Shown: positions 36,835 through 48,730, counted from the first letter of the stretch. The stretch: 64,000 bases of DNA from Pomphorhynchus laevis (GCA_012934845.2 WNNJ02000492.1:62001-126000), one strand, 5' to 3'. Notes: generated by a model not told the origin, from the sequence alone. Made by a program: numbers and translations.

Positions 36835-37329
36835 AATTTTTTCATATAAAGGAAAACTATTTTCTTTGTTCCAATAAAACTATATAATAGAAATGAAAGA
36901 AGATTATTTATAAAACTTTATACCAAATTATTAATTTATACTTATTTAATATATAATAAAATAAATTAATTCTAATTTACTTGATTAAATAATTAAATTT
37001 TCTAATTAAGATGTTATTGCTACCATCAGGATCCTGATGTTAATAGATAATCGGTTCCATCAATGTTGCTGTTTTACTACAGCAACATGCCAGTTTCTAA
37101 ACATCCTGTAACTATAAACAGAGATTTACAATTACTTGCTTCCACGTGTTCGAACAAATTATTTTTTAATTTTTTTAACTTTTTCAAACAAGACTGGAAT
37201 ACTGAAGCAACTCCAGTAAATCAATTTTATGACTTCAACCAAATATATAAATATAGGTTGACATTTAAATAAGTTAAAAAGTAAAGAAATAATAGAATAA
37301 GATTTAAGTAAATATATTCCTAAAATAAG
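36835..37329. other. AT-rich stretch between LINE copy 2 and PLE remains
   Basis: A plus-strand frame at 37063-37272 (VSKHPVTINRDLQLLASTCS) starts in a hairpin, tgttgctg/cagcaaca. It may be the N-terminal part of the PLE that follows, or chance. Confidence 0.35.
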
Positions 37330-39760
37330 GTATAAAATGTCGAAAAATTTATAATTATAAAAAAGAAATCAATATATAACGATAATATTAGAAACATTAT
37401 AGAAACCGAACGCAATTACAGAAGTCTTAATTCTGATAAAATAAATGAACATATATGTACACATAATCTAGTATGAATTGGAAACAATGAATTAAGAAAA
37501 ATGCTTTAAAAAGGGTATAAATATGGATTAAATAATATTAACAATGAAAATAAAATTTACAATTCGTTATATAATGACTTAAATGCTTACTTTAATAATT
37601 TGATTAATAGTAAAAGCTTAAATACATCTAAGATAAACATTTAAAAAACTATTTTTATTTTCGCTGAAATAAACTATTTTTATTTTTATTTTAACGTTGA
37701 CTATTTTTATAATCATAAAAGGAAAGATCAAATTAATAAAGATATCAATAAATTAATTATTAATAAATAATTACTTGGATATCCATGCTAATTGTTTCGT
37801 GTACAATGCACATGTGAACAGCAATGTATATGAATATTTAAATTCTTACTTTAGTAGATGATTGATAGCAAAAGCTTACATGCTGTGTATTGAATTAAAT
37901 GCTGATTTAGGATTAAATCAGCATTTAAAATCAATATCAGGATTAAAATTAAACAAATAATTATCAACATGGCAGTAAAGGTTACAATTTGTTGGACAAT
38001 AATTATTAAGAAAATAAATTTTCAACAGGTGAAAGAGAACACATGATAAAAGAGGTAAATTATAAATACCAAACAATAAATACAACTAAGATAAACATTT
38101 GGAAAGATTATATATTTGATGAAATTAAAAATAAAATGAAAATAACAAACAATTACAAAAGGAAAGATAAAATTAATAAAGATATGTATACAGAACTTAC
38201 TAAATTAAAGGATACATATATAACAACAACCATTTATAAAGTTTGTAATAATTTTGTTTTCATATTCAAAAAGCTTTATTGTGATATACTGATAAAAGAA
38301 GTTAATTATAATGATTAAAGTGTGATATATATATATATATATATTTAGAAACAATTATTACAAGTCATTATTTTATAATGAATAAATAATAAAAAAAAGT
38401 TTGAATCAGATAAAATATTGAAATATATATTTATTTAATAAACCTAAATTCATATGTAGTACTTTTAAATGTACATTAAAACCACTTTCTGTTTATATGA
38501 ATAAAATACTTAAAGTAACTAATGAAAGAGGTTAATTATTATTAAGGCTGTAAAATTTCATAAATATTTTTTAAAATATAGCTGACGCAAATATAACGCA
38601 TGTATAACAAAAATTATATAACAAAAACATTGAATTAAGGAAAGTGCTATCAAAAGTGTATAAATATAGATTAAATAATAACAATTAAATTTACTATTCG
38701 TTATATAATGAATTAAATGCTTACTTTGGTAAGCTGATTAATAGTGAAAGCTGGAATATATCTAAAAAAAATAAAAAATTGGAAAACTTATATATTAGAT
38801 AAAATTAAAAATAAAATGAAAATAACAAACAATTATAAAAGGAAAGATAAAATTAATAAAGATATGTATAAAGAACTTACTAAATTAAAGGATAACTATA
38901 TAATAACAACTATTGATAAAGCTAGTAATAACTTTGTCTTCATATGCAAAAAGCTTTATTATGATATACTAATGAAAGAGGTTAATTCTAATGATTTAAA
39001 TGTAAATCCAACATATGAACGTAGTGAGTTGAGTTTAGAAACAATTATTACAAGTCACTGTTCTATAATGGATAAAAAGGGTATAAAGGTTGAATTAGAT
39101 AATAAAACTATACCTATATTATATTGGAATCCAAAATTACATAAAAATCCAATAAAACCTAGGTTCATATGTAGTGCGTTTAAATGTACATTAAAACCAC
39201 TTTCTGTCTATATGAATAAAATACTTAAAGTAATTAAAGCACATTTTAAAAAATATTGCAAGGTAATCGAAATTAATACTGGTATAAAACACTATTTCAG
39301 TATTAATTCTACAAAAGAATTTTTAGAACAGACAAAAGGAATAAATTTTCAAAATATAAATACATACGATTTTAGTACGCTTTATACAAATCTAGATTTA
39401 GTAGATATTAAAGAAGCGTTAGTAAAATTAATTAATCCTTATATTCGGAAAAAGATATACATATATATGTTATAATAATTATAACGCATATCTAACAAAA
39501 ATTAAACCATCAAATAAATATAAATATATGGATAAAATTGAATTAATAGAATCCTTTAATATTTTTATAAATTTTAATTATTTAAAAGTAGGGACATATA
39601 TATTAAACAAATAAAATGTGTTTACATGATAGGTAATAGTTCATAGCTGTGTAAAAAATAAACCTAAATTATATAAAGATATGAAATGTTTCGATACATT
39701 GATGATATATGTGTATTTAACTCTAAAAGTTAACTCAATAAGTTAACAAATTTATTCAGG
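37330..39760 (+). mobile_element. Penelope-like elements, several truncated copies in a row
   Basis: Same-strand repeated pieces of one PLE. The first (37330-38380) and third (38640-39735) share NKMKITNNYKRKDKINKDMY and TKLKDNYIITTIDKA, with a short second piece near 38440-38560. The third keeps the longest RT: FVFICKKLYYDIL, ILYWNPKLHKNPIKPRFICS (the PLE W.PK.HK.P...R.I block), DFSTLYTNLD (motif A) and, further on, RYIDDICVF (39692-39709, motif C). Strongly A-biased codons. All copies are broken. The family differs from the PLE fragments at 18-20 kb. Confidence 0.85.
38744..39475 (+). pseudogene. PLE reverse transcriptase, longest open segment
   Basis: A 243-codon open stretch covering the RT fingers and motif A of the third PLE copy, with FVFICKKLYYDIL, YWNPKLHKNP and FSTLYTNL as key motifs. 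RT motifs B and C and the GIY-YIG endonuclease are not in this frame. A fossil: it cannot encode a complete enzyme. Confidence 0.8.
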
Positions 39761-40189
39761 TAGCCGCATTCTTAATAGAAATTAATATTGAATTAAATTA
39801 TATTATTTTATGTAGCATTATTTTAACTTATAACTATATATAGTTATAAGTTAAAATAATATATATATATTATTTTAACTTTAACTATATATATTTTTAG
39901 GAAAAATTTGAAACAGTTAATAAAGAAAAAACTATTTCAGGTTAATTTACAAATATTTCGGAAGTTGTTATCTTCTTCAGTGTTATAACCTCTCCTTACT
40001 TAATACTGAAAAATGAGATAACAACCTCGGAAATATTTGCAAAATAACTTCAAAGGAGTTTTCTTTTATTGACGGTTTTAAATTTTTCCTACAAATTTAT
40101 TCGGAATCTGAAATAGATCCAGTCCTTCTTTTCAACAATTCTAGTGGTTAGGTCGTGTTGCGACTGGTTCGAGACGATATGCTTACACT
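39761..40189. repeat. Perfect 22-bp palindrome and a larger inverted repeat
   Basis: 39817-39838 and 39839-39860 are exact reverse complements with no spacer. Just downstream, 39905-39975 and about 40005-40072 form an imperfect inverted repeat (shared caaatatttc.ga.gttgttatct, paired with the reverse complement), about 80 percent alike by eye. The second pair resembles terminal sequence of a PLE or of a small foldback element. Confidence 0.7.
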
Positions 40190-41577
40190 AGTTTAATTCT
40201 AATCCTTATACATCGTATGTTATTTATTAGTCAATTCATTACAATCTTATTTTATTTTTAATTTTAACTTGATATGAATTGTATAAAATCTTATATATTT
40301 ATTTGTTATTTATCTTTATTTCTATTTATATAAAGTATAAAATCGTAAACTGATTAGTTAGCTGATCTATTTTGTTATACTGACAAGTTATTATTTCGTT
40401 TTTCATTGATTTTGTTTTAAAAATATAATTTTGTTTTAAATATATTCCCCGATTAAGTCAGGGAATAGGGGCCGAGATGTGATAACATAGCAGTTCTTCC
40501 TGATTGCTTATAATCTTTATTCTGATACATTGTATGTTATTTATTAGTCAATTCATAAAAATTAACTTTCATTTTTTATTTCAATTTATTATTTAAACTT
40601 GATATAAATATAAATTGTATAAAATCTTATATAATTATTTATTACTTATCTTTATTTTTGATTTATAATGGTATAAAATACACATCAGTTATCTGATCTG
40701 ATTTGTTCTACTAGCAAGTTATTATTGACCTGTTGACTTTGTTTTCCCGGCAATATAACCTCTACTAGAAATACTGAAACTATTAATTCTTAATACGACA
40801 TTATTTTTTGCTTATTTTCAAGTTAATGATTGTTTTATTTCTCTTATAACGTAGAATTATACATAAACAATTAAAATATTAAATTTATAAATGAACAAAA
40901 TAAAAAATGAATGAAAATGTATTTAAACTATTTAGCAAAAAAATTTATAAATGGATAATAAACAATATGCTTTATATTGGAATAAGATACATCAGATAAT
41001 CAAATTTAATCAGAGGAAATACGTCAATGTGTTTGACCCTACTACTATGCCGGGTAACTGTATATAACTATTGATAAAGGATAATTATATAACAACTATT
41101 AATAAAGCTTGTAATAATTTTGTTTTCATATTCAAAAAGCTTTATTGTGATATACTGATAAAAGAAGTTAATTATAATGATTTAAGTGTTATATATATAT
41201 GGAAACAATTATTACAGGTCATTGTTTTATAATGAATAAATAATAAAAAAGTTTGAAAACGGAGATCGAAAAGAACGGGGACCGAAACTTGATAACATAG
41301 CATTTCCTCCTGAGGACCGATAACCATTTTTCTGATACATCACATGTTATTTATTAGGCAATTCATAAAATTTTTCAAAATTTCACTCTTAAGTGAAATT
41401 TTGAATTTAAAAAATATTCCCCGATTAAGTCTTGAAATAGAGGCCGAAACGTGATAACATATCAGTTCTTCCTGATGTCTTATAATCTTTGTTCCGATAC
41501 ATTGAGAATGACTTATAATTTATCTTTATTCAAAGTCATTTATATGTCAATTATTTACGTGTATATTTTTTCTTTAG
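40190..41577 (+). repeat. Family D copies and a PLE scrap
   Basis: Family D at 40190-40385, 40440-40740, 41270-41370 and 41400-41520. Between them 41070-41260 is another piece of the 37-39 kb PLE (NNFVFIFKKLYCDILIKEVN). A 14-bp perfect hairpin at 41374-41405 lies inside a D copy and interrupts it. No host gene. Confidence 0.7.
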
Positions 41578-41971
41578 ACTATCACGCCTTTACATACATG
41601 TGATAATAGAGAAAGCACATCGAGACTTCGCTCTAACACAAATATAAAACAAAAAGTCGTTACTTCAATTGATTCAATATCGAGCAGTTCATCGGTGAAT
41701 TCATGCAAATTAAAATTTCGCCCAAATAAATCAAAGCTGTCTACACTAAATGAGCAGCAGCGCAACTATTCAATTGAAAGTTCTGGCAATTTACAAGAAA
41801 GCAAGCTACGAAACTTTAACAGTTCATTGATAATTTGCAATAATTCCCGGTCTAACCCTAACTGTCCTGCTGGTAGATTAAATCCGAGCTGCGGGAGTGT
41901 ATTGATAGCTGAATCAGAAAAATGGCCAAGAGTGAATTTACTAAATAAAGATCTCACAGTGTATAACAAAT
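41578..41971 (+). CDS. Internal exon of an unidentified host gene
   Basis: 394-bp open exon. Acceptor with a strong pyrimidine tract (ATTTTTTCTTTAG) and a textbook donor AAAT|GTAAGT at 41972. Reads ESTSRLRSNTNIKQKVVTSI, KLKFRPNKSKLSTLNEQQRN, SNPNCPAGRLNPSCGSVLIA and EKWPRVNLLNKDLTVYNK. Ser/Asn/Lys-rich, probably disordered, with codon use unlike the AT-rich flanks. Entry phase 0, exit phase 1. The leftover T plus CT at the start of the exon at 62457 makes a Ser codon, so these two could be spliced directly across a 20-kb intron holding two LINEs and a PLE. Function not recognised. Confidence 0.65.
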
Positions 41972-42189
41972 GTAAGTGCATTAAAAATCTCATCTCTTTT
42001 TTACGATCAGTAATTTTTATAAGTTTACTGAATTTTTTATTAAGATATTTTCATGTACTGCCCATTTATTTTAAAGATTTCATATTATGAAAGATTTACC
42101 ATTAAAAATATGCATTTCATTAATATTGTAACATTAACATAATATTAATATTTCATAAATTTCATATTATAACAGATTTAATCAAATGT

Positions 42190-42345
42190 TTAATCAAAAA
42201 TTAAAATAAAATACGACTGTGTTGAAATTAAGGCTAAAAAATAAAATACGACTGTGTTGAAATTAAGGCTAAAAAATAAAATACGACTGTGTTGATTAAA
42301 TTAATTAGCCTTAATTTTTTAAGGCTAAAAAATTTTATTCAAAAT
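42190..42345. repeat. Short 41-bp tandem repeat and hairpin
   Basis: The unit aaaatacgactgtgttgaaa plus attaaggctaaaaa-type sequence occurs twice and a half near 42204-42300. A 10-bp hairpin TTAGCCTTAA/TTAAGGCTAA at 42305-42328 uses the same attaaggctaa sequence as the repeat, inverted. Confidence 0.75.
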
Positions 42346-43399
42346 TTCACTTAAATTTTATTTAATATTATTAATAAATAAAATTCAATTATTCTAATAA
42401 GTTAAAATTATTTTTAATATGATATATTATAATATCGTACTATCATCTTTTAAAAATAATCTTTTTGATCAATCAATAAAATCGAGAAGCAATTTACACT
42501 ACGAAACCAATGAATATAGACAAAACTAAAATTTGTAATTTACATTAAAACTTGCTCTGAGCAAACTTTTAAGTTATATATAGATATCACAAATGTATGT
42601 CCATTAGCAAAATCCTTCAATTTTAGTGGTAGTCTTTAAGCATAAAAATCAAATTCATGAAATATTTCAGCTGAACAAATAAAGCATGTGATTTCTCAGT
42701 GATTCAAAATCACATGTTTATTGCCACTATTTGTTCAACTGCATAAATAATTTCAATAGTAAAAATGATAGCAGCAATTATAAATTCTTGTAAGTCAATA
42801 CTTTCTATATTACAAAGCTAATTGTGCAACTAATTTTGAAAAAACTAAATGTGTCACTTATTTTATTTTCCGATATATTCGTTGTTAATTATTTTACATT
42901 TCTTATTAAAGATTCCTTATAAAGAATTATTATTAATGATTTATAAAATTAGGATGGCAGTGTTTTCTTAGAGTGCTCTAATTGTGAAATTATGAAACTA
43001 CAAATATTATTTATTTTATATGATTTTCCGTATATATCCGTTGTTTAATTATATTTCATATCAAAGTTTCCTTTGGCAGACTGTTCTATTTTTTTAATTT
43101 TATGTTAAACTTTGGACTTTGTTAATATAAAGTCCAAGGTTAAATACGTCATAATGATATCTTCTTTAATACGACAATAATGATATCGATATATAGCTAC
43201 AATATCATTTTAAAAATGTAATTAATTTTTTGTGGGCTAATATTTCTACCTAATATTTTAATTTCTAAATAAAATAAAATTGCATTATTTATTAAAATTT
43301 ACAGTAAATTAAAAAATATATGTAGTCAATTTTATACTTAAGATTATATTAATATTTTTATCGATCGAATATCAAAATAGAAGAAATGCAATAGTGTGG
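42346..43399. other. AT-rich stretch, no gene seen
   Basis: Intron-like AT sequence. An imperfect inverted repeat around 43105-43145 (tttggactttgt / aaagtccaagg). Nothing else. Confidence 0.4.
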
Positions 43400-43900
43400 C
43401 ATTTTTTAAAAAGTCATAAATTGTTCCATTGAGCTTTTTATCAACAAATATAATCGGATTAACGAGGACGGACGTGCGTATTTCCATCAAGCAACTAGTA
43501 TTTAGTTCTGTGTAAGAAGCATTATGTCTTTCTATTTGATCACGTACTTTCTATCTCATGTATATTGATCCAATAATCGAGCTAGATATTTTCATCATTT
43601 AATGGTGCTTAAATATAGAAACTTTACAGGTGGTATATAACGTCGTCTATTCAAGGACTTTGTTCCAATAATTTTTATATTTTGACAAAAGCCAAACCTA
43701 TAATGTCTTTCCTGATACTGTCAGAAGTGGATGTATAAAAGAATTTACTCTCTTCGTTTGGGAAACTTGGCACATTCCTAGCATCAATTATTGCTGGTAG
43801 GCTTTTAGAATTATGAAAAATATTTTTCCTCGATGTTTTTAGCATCCACAAGTTTTCATTAATTTTGTTAAAATACTAGTAGTCGAATTTAGAAACCAAT
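43400..43900 (-). mobile_element. Penelope-like element fragment (GIY-YIG region)
   Basis: Minus-strand conceptual reading shows IIGSIYMR followed by KVRDQIERHNASYTELNTSC, resembling the PLE GIY-YIG endonuclease motif (YIGST..xFKVRIxxHxxxSY). Upstream of it lies RNVPSFPNEESKFFYTSTSD, not placed. A degenerate fossil; assignment rests mainly on the one motif. Confidence 0.45.
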
Positions 43901-44636
43901 TCCACATTTGACATTTAATAATTTAAATCGATATAAAAAAAGCTTACGATTTAAACGGTAAACTCTTCTTTGGTAGTTTTTTCAAAATATATTTTTTTCA
44001 ATATTTTGCTTGTGAATTTATAATATAAATTCACAATATCATCAGATACGTATTTTCTTAATGAATTGAAAAAGATTTCATCTATTGAAATAGATGAAAT
44101 TATATTGATATTATATCATCTATTGATATTCTATTGACTTATAATTTTACTAGACAGAATAATTTTTAAAATAAATTACCAAGGAAATTAAATTAATAAT
44201 TTTAGAAAAAATATATAATTATTAATTATAATAATATAATTCTTAAATTATATATATAATTTAAGAATAAATATATGTGTAGGATGTAAAGTCCATGTCG
44301 TCAAGTTAATGCTGAAAAGTAATAGTTAAAAATGACTGTTTTAAAGACTTACAATAATATAATATGTTATAATATATTATATTATATTATGTTATGATCT
44401 CTCATAATATATGAGAGATTATACATAAAGAGATTACACTTAAACAATACAATCAATCAACCGAATATTCGTGTACATATAGGTAATGATTACAATCGTA
44501 AGGGCTTAGGTACAGCACGGCCCTTATACTTTATTTTTGAACGCAAGATTACCAAAAGATATAATTTCGGTTACAAATCGACACGTGCTGCACGCTGTAT
44601 TCTGTGTCCTTGAACCAAATCAAAGAAAAGTGTGTA
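43901..44636. other. AT-rich stretch with two hairpins
   Basis: Perfect hairpins at 44075-44100 (12-bp arms, 2-nt loop) and 44397-44419 (10 bp). From about 44480 the G+C content rises toward the open segment that follows. Confidence 0.45.
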
Positions 44637-44854
44637 AAAAAGCTCTCTAAACTGTGTAGCGTCAAACTGCACCCGCAAACTTGCTGAGTCTACCCTACCT
44701 CATGACTCCCATGATTCAATCATTGCCATCACAGACGTAAATTCATATTTATCTCAAGATACACTGAGATCCCCAATTGATTCAAGAAACGAATTTAAGA
44801 CATTTGCAAATATAATCGGCAAATTATTCAATGATGTAAAACATTGGATATAAT
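44637..44854 (+). other. Open segment cut by the LINE insertion, unidentified
   Basis: Open frame ending exactly at the LINE target sequence. Reads LAESTLPHDSHDSIIAITDV, NSYLSQDTLRSPIDSRNEFK and TFANIIGKLFNDVKHW, then TAA formed within GGATATAA. Balanced base composition. The EFKTFANIIGKL segment loosely recalls the BESS-type helical motif of MADF proteins, but I would not name it on that. Before the LINEs arrived it was contiguous with 52651 onward (a PLE RT frame), but the two frames differ by one base. Confidence 0.3.
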
Positions 44855-45247
44855 AATAAGGATTTTCTTAATAAAAAAGATAACATGTTACACATAAAGG
44901 GATAAATAAGTAAATAAGTTGTAAAACGTTAAGTCAACAATGAGACTGCATATTCTCCATAATCACTTCTTCTCATTGCGTAGGCCTCAAATCCATGGGG
45001 ATCTGAGCCACAAACCAATCCAACACGCCGCTTTCCGATTGAACCACCCGGGATCTTTCACTCCCCGAAGAATCCAATCGGCGCGGACGATGCTGGGTAA
45101 GCGCGAGACAAGGAGCTTAAGAAACCTTAGCCTTTGCTCTGGGGGACGTCCTCTAGAGAAGAAGACTAATCCCGAGATAGCCCAGGTACCCCAAAGGAGC
45201 ACCTGGGTTTTCCCATTCAATGACAGATGTTGAGCCCGTTTCAGAGC

Positions 45248-46489
45248 TCAACTAGCTCTCTTCAGGATACGTTTGAGTCTATCTAGGTCGGCTTTGGCCG
45301 AACAGTTAACCGAAACGGTGAACCCCAGGTATTTTAGTCGACTTGTGAAGGTGGGGAGTGGTTCAGAGGCAAATATGGAGGAGAGCGCAGAGAGTGCTAG
45401 TCTCTTAAGTTTTTGCTTTGTCGCAGGGGAGCCATGAAAGACTACCACCTGCGATTTAGCGGAGTTTAGAATAAGATTGGACTTGGGTAACTGGTCTTTT
45501 AATCTTAAAAAGAAACGGCTGATGTCTGAGACTACGTCCTTACACCTGTGTCCAGAGAACAGGGCTGTGGTGTCATCAGCGTACACTACTAGATGTTGCT
45601 GTCGTTTAAATATTTTGAATAGATTGATGGAGGCAGCAAGATATAAGATAGGAGAGAGAGGGGAACCTTGAGGCACACCCGTAATAGGGTAGAACTGACG
45701 CGCATCAGGGTCATCATCATAGTAAAATCGCTTGGTATACAGCAGTATCTCCACCCTGTTAACAATTCTTACAGGCAACCCGAGGTACCTGAGAGAAGAG
45801 ATAACAAAAGGTATTGATATACGGTCAAATGCAGCGGAAAAATCAAGGAAAACAGCCACAACGAGTTGATGGCTATTCTCCCGACAGAACCGTTGCACCT
45901 CACCCACTGCTGAATGGACCGAGCGACTTTTGACGAACCCATGGAAACCGGGTGGGATTAAATTTCGCTTACTTAGATGATCGCGGATTCTACGCGCAAG
46001 CGCTTTTTCGTAGATCGAAACGAGGGAATTTTGAATCGAAATTGGCCGAAGGTCTTTAGGACATGAGACCGGATGCTTTTTTGGAATAAAAATTCTTTTG
46101 CTAATGTTGATGCCGGCCACATCGGATGGGGTGGCTAATAGCATTGTGACGGCCACCTCCCTTCTTTGATCAGCTGTCAAAAGCTGACATACACGAGAAG
46201 AGAGTGGAGCGACGGAATTGGAGGTGCCCTGTAGAGGCCCCCAGGCGTTGAGAATATCTGGCACAGATAAGTCTCTACTCCTGAAGTCTCCCCAGAGCGG
46301 GATTGGTTGCGGTGATTGAGTGGCTCCATAATTATGTAGGGCTAGTGACTCCTCCAAAACTTTGTCAAGGCCTATACTACCGATCCACCCCACAGCCCTA
46401 TCCCTCCAGCAAACAAACTTCTCCCTCTTGAATATCTTCCAGAAGGAAGACTGAAAAGGGTTAAGACGAGCGATACTCGCCCTATCCAT
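45248..46489 (-). CDS. LINE copy 3 ORF2, RT part
   Basis: The longest uninterrupted RT frame of the family, 413 codons. It contains RIFIPKKHPVSCPKDLRPIS, motif A FLDFSAAFDRI, FYYDDDPDARQFYPITG, motif B VPQGSPLSPILY, motif C VVYADDTTALF and the thumb segment ending LDRLKRILKRAS. The YADD catalytic site is intact. The last ~75 residues (RLWGT...RGVKDPGWF...SPW) continue in another frame at 45220-44990 after a frameshift near 45235. It is the C-terminal half of a protein of about 815 residues. Confidence 0.85.
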   Translation of the reverse strand: MDRASIARLNPFQSSFWKIFKREKFVCWRDRAVGWIGSIGLDKVLEESLALHNYGATQSPQPIPLWGDFRSRDLSVPDILNAWGPLQGTSNSVAPLSSRVCQLLTADQRREVAVTMLLATPSDVAGINISKRIFIPKKHPVSCPKDLRPISIQNSLVSIYEKALARRIRDHLSKRNLIPPGFHGFVKSRSVHSAVGEVQRFCRENSHQLVVAVFLDFSAAFDRISIPFVISSLRYLGLPVRIVNRVEILLYTKRFYYDDDPDARQFYPITGVPQGSPLSPILYLAASINLFKIFKRQQHLVVYADDTTALFSGHRCKDVVSDISRFFLRLKDQLPKSNLILNSAKSQVVVFHGSPATKQKLKRLALSALSSIFASEPLPTFTSRLKYLGFTVSVNCSAKADLDRLKRILKRAS

Positions 46490-47420
46490 ACTCAGCTGGA
46501 ACCAGTATCTGGTGCGCCAGTACTCGTTCGAGATAGTCTGTTTGGCAGAAGAAGAGAGAGAAGGGAGGTTAAGTAGTCTAGCTAGGACCTTGAGTTTTGT
46601 CGGAGTGGGACTGAAAACTCGACCTTGATAGGTTGTCGAAAGAAACGCGTAGCTTGCGAATAGAGATAGGAGTTAAATTCGGTTAAACTCTCATTACCAA
46701 TTCGGGGAAAGCGTTGGATGGATGCATGGAAGAAAGCCACTCTGATCGGATCAAAGTGGAATCTTCTTCATAGCAGCGTATCCTCCTCTATCCGCCAACG
46801 AATTAAATCATGAGAGGTGGACAGATGTTGACGCGATTGCTCCGTACAGAGGGGTTTAAACAACCACCTCTTATGTAGCAATAGTAAGTCGATGAGTGAA
46901 TTCGTTGATGTGCAATGAAAGGTTGGGGAGGGTGGTTTATGAATAAGATAACCGTTCCTGGCTCTGCGGAGGGCTGATTTAATCCAACGACTAGTTCTGT
47001 CGTTGAAGTCACATAGTACCATGTCTTAGCCGCCGTCAATAATCCCATCCAGAAGGTCACGGTTCTTGTGTATCTCCCCTGGACGAATGTAAACGTTGGC
47101 AAGACTGAGGCGTTTACCGTTCTTAACGAGTGAGACTACTAGACAAGACAGGGCTGGACAAGAGTAATTTAGCAAGAGGGAAGATCTTAAAGAGCACTTA
47201 ACTAAGGTCAAGAGTCCTTGAGAAGAAGAGGAATGAGGCGGGGTTATGTACGGAGTATAGTGTGAATAAATGTGCTTAGGGATAAATCGAGTAATGTCCT
47301 GGGGGAGACGGATAGACCGCGTCTCCTGAAGGAATATAACATCCGCGTCTCTACCAGATAAAAGTCTAAGGGCAGAAGCACCTCCCGAAGTTTACTGAAG
47401 AATATTCAGTGAAAAAGTCT
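46490..47420 (-). pseudogene. LINE copy 3 ORF2, endonuclease and linker part
   Basis: Endonuclease half, read in pieces: GLLTLVKCSLRSSLLLNYSC and NVYIRPGEIHKNRDLLDGII (47211-47026), then a stop where the GGYDM block should be, then VLCDFNDRTSRW (GDFN with G changed to C), SLIDLLLLHKRW and TSHDLIRWRIEEDTLL (47022-46768). The stop and the following shifts separate it from the intact RT downstream. Confidence 0.8.
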
Positions 47421-47626
47421 CAGGCTTACTCACCATTGTGTTAAATTTGTTGGAAGGGGGATGCCAACCTAGACAGAGCTAGGTGCAAGAGGGTTACCCC
47501 CTTGCCACTAGCACCATCCAGGGTCGGACTCCCCAAGGCAGTATCATCATTTCCCGAGGAGGCCTTGACTTCAACAATATTCCGATCTTGAGAGGAGGAA
47601 CGAGCTGAGCAGACCCGCCACGCTTC

Positions 47627-48730
47627 TTAGTGCGGGGGGGTATGCAACAAATCCGCTTGAACTGGTGCCGCCGTGGGCGTGCCTACGAGAGAGGAGATGA
47701 GTGGCAAAAAAAGAGCTTGTAGTTCACTAATAATCATCTTCTTTTGGTTAGCCAGAAGATGTATAATGTCATTATTTGACATCCGATCTGGAGCGGCAGC
47801 AGCAACGTACGATTTCGTACTCAGCTTAGAAAATCTCTGTCTGTAGGCTTTAAACAGAGTGCATTTTTTCGACCAAGCTGGGTGCACTCCTCCACAGTTT
47901 ACACAATAAGGTGTGGTAAGGCATTTGTCGTTGTTAGCCGGGTGCGGGCAGTCACCCTTGCCACAAACACCACAAACAGAGGAATTAGAACAGGTGGAGG
48001 ACCAGTGCCCCCAGCCGTGACATTTTTGGCAATGAGAGTAGGTGAGGGTGTCCTCGCTAATCAGCAAGAATTTCAGATTGAATCCCAAAAAGGGATTAAC
48101 TGTTGATGCGGCAAGAATATGCCCGTTGTTTAGATCCGTCTCAGCAAAGGCAACTGGGAGCGGGTCACCTCCTTTACCCAGTACCTGTCTGATTTTAGAA
48201 AGTTTGAAATGTTTTTTTAATTGATCAATATCATTGTTAGAATTGAACGAAGGATAATTAGAAATTTTTAAAGTACATCTTAGCGGCAGAATAGCTAAAG
48301 TACCAATAGTAGATAGATTAGTGGAAAAGAATTTTCTGTAATCCTCGAGTATGTCACCATTCGCAAAGGAGACCCTGAGTGTACTCTTGAGGGTTTTAAG
48401 AGAGTTGAATAAAACTCTATTCCTAGTAATCATGGCGAAATCTCGAAGGAACGTGCAAAATAAGGCGTGTTTTTGAATAGGTTTTGTTGCTTTTATTACA
48501 CATAAATGTGCTAGCTTAGGAACAGGAGGGAGGTAATCCTCCACACCATGTTTAGAGAAACAAAAGTCACTAACCTTGCCATTTCCATAATCTTTTTCAG
48601 AAGGAATACTTACTTCGCCTTGAGAAATAGTTGATTTACCAGAAAAATCCGCTGTTGAATTGCAGCAATGGAAATCCTTTGAATGCTCCGACGTGCACAT
48701 TTTTTTGAGTGTAGTTAATATGTATAACAA
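47627..48730 (-). CDS. LINE copy 3 ORF1 (gag-like), 367 residues
   Basis: The usual ATG gives MCTSEHSKDFHCC; the open frame reaches slightly further upstream. The N-terminal third is polar. A conserved gag-like block follows (PPVPKLAHLCVIKATKPIQK, RVLFNSLKTLKSTLRVSFAN, GDILEDYRKFFSTNLS), then the PF-MGFNLKF-type block. Zinc knuckles: CQKCHGWGHWSSTC, CGVCGKGDCPHPANNDKC and CVNCGGVHPAWSKKC. The frame runs out near a 7-G run at 47634, where it seems to have slipped. Best-preserved ORF1 of the four copies. Confidence 0.88.
   Translation of the reverse strand: MLYILTTLKKMCTSEHSKDFHCCNSTADFSGKSTISQGEVSIPSEKDYGNGKVSDFCFSKHGVEDYLPPVPKLAHLCVIKATKPIQKHALFCTFLRDFAMITRNRVLFNSLKTLKSTLRVSFANGDILEDYRKFFSTNLSTIGTLAILPLRCTLKISNYPSFNSNNDIDQLKKHFKLSKIRQVLGKGGDPLPVAFAETDLNNGHILAASTVNPFLGFNLKFLLISEDTLTYSHCQKCHGWGHWSSTCSNSSVCGVCGKGDCPHPANNDKCLTTPYCVNCGGVHPAWSKKCTLFKAYRQRFSKLSTKSYVAAAAPDRMSNNDIIHLLANQKKMIISELQALFLPLISSLVGTPTAAPVQADLLHTPPH

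Noticed and set aside
40135-40195. tRNA-like words (agtggtt, ggttcgagac)
   Set aside because: No acceptor stem or anticodon arm can be drawn around them.
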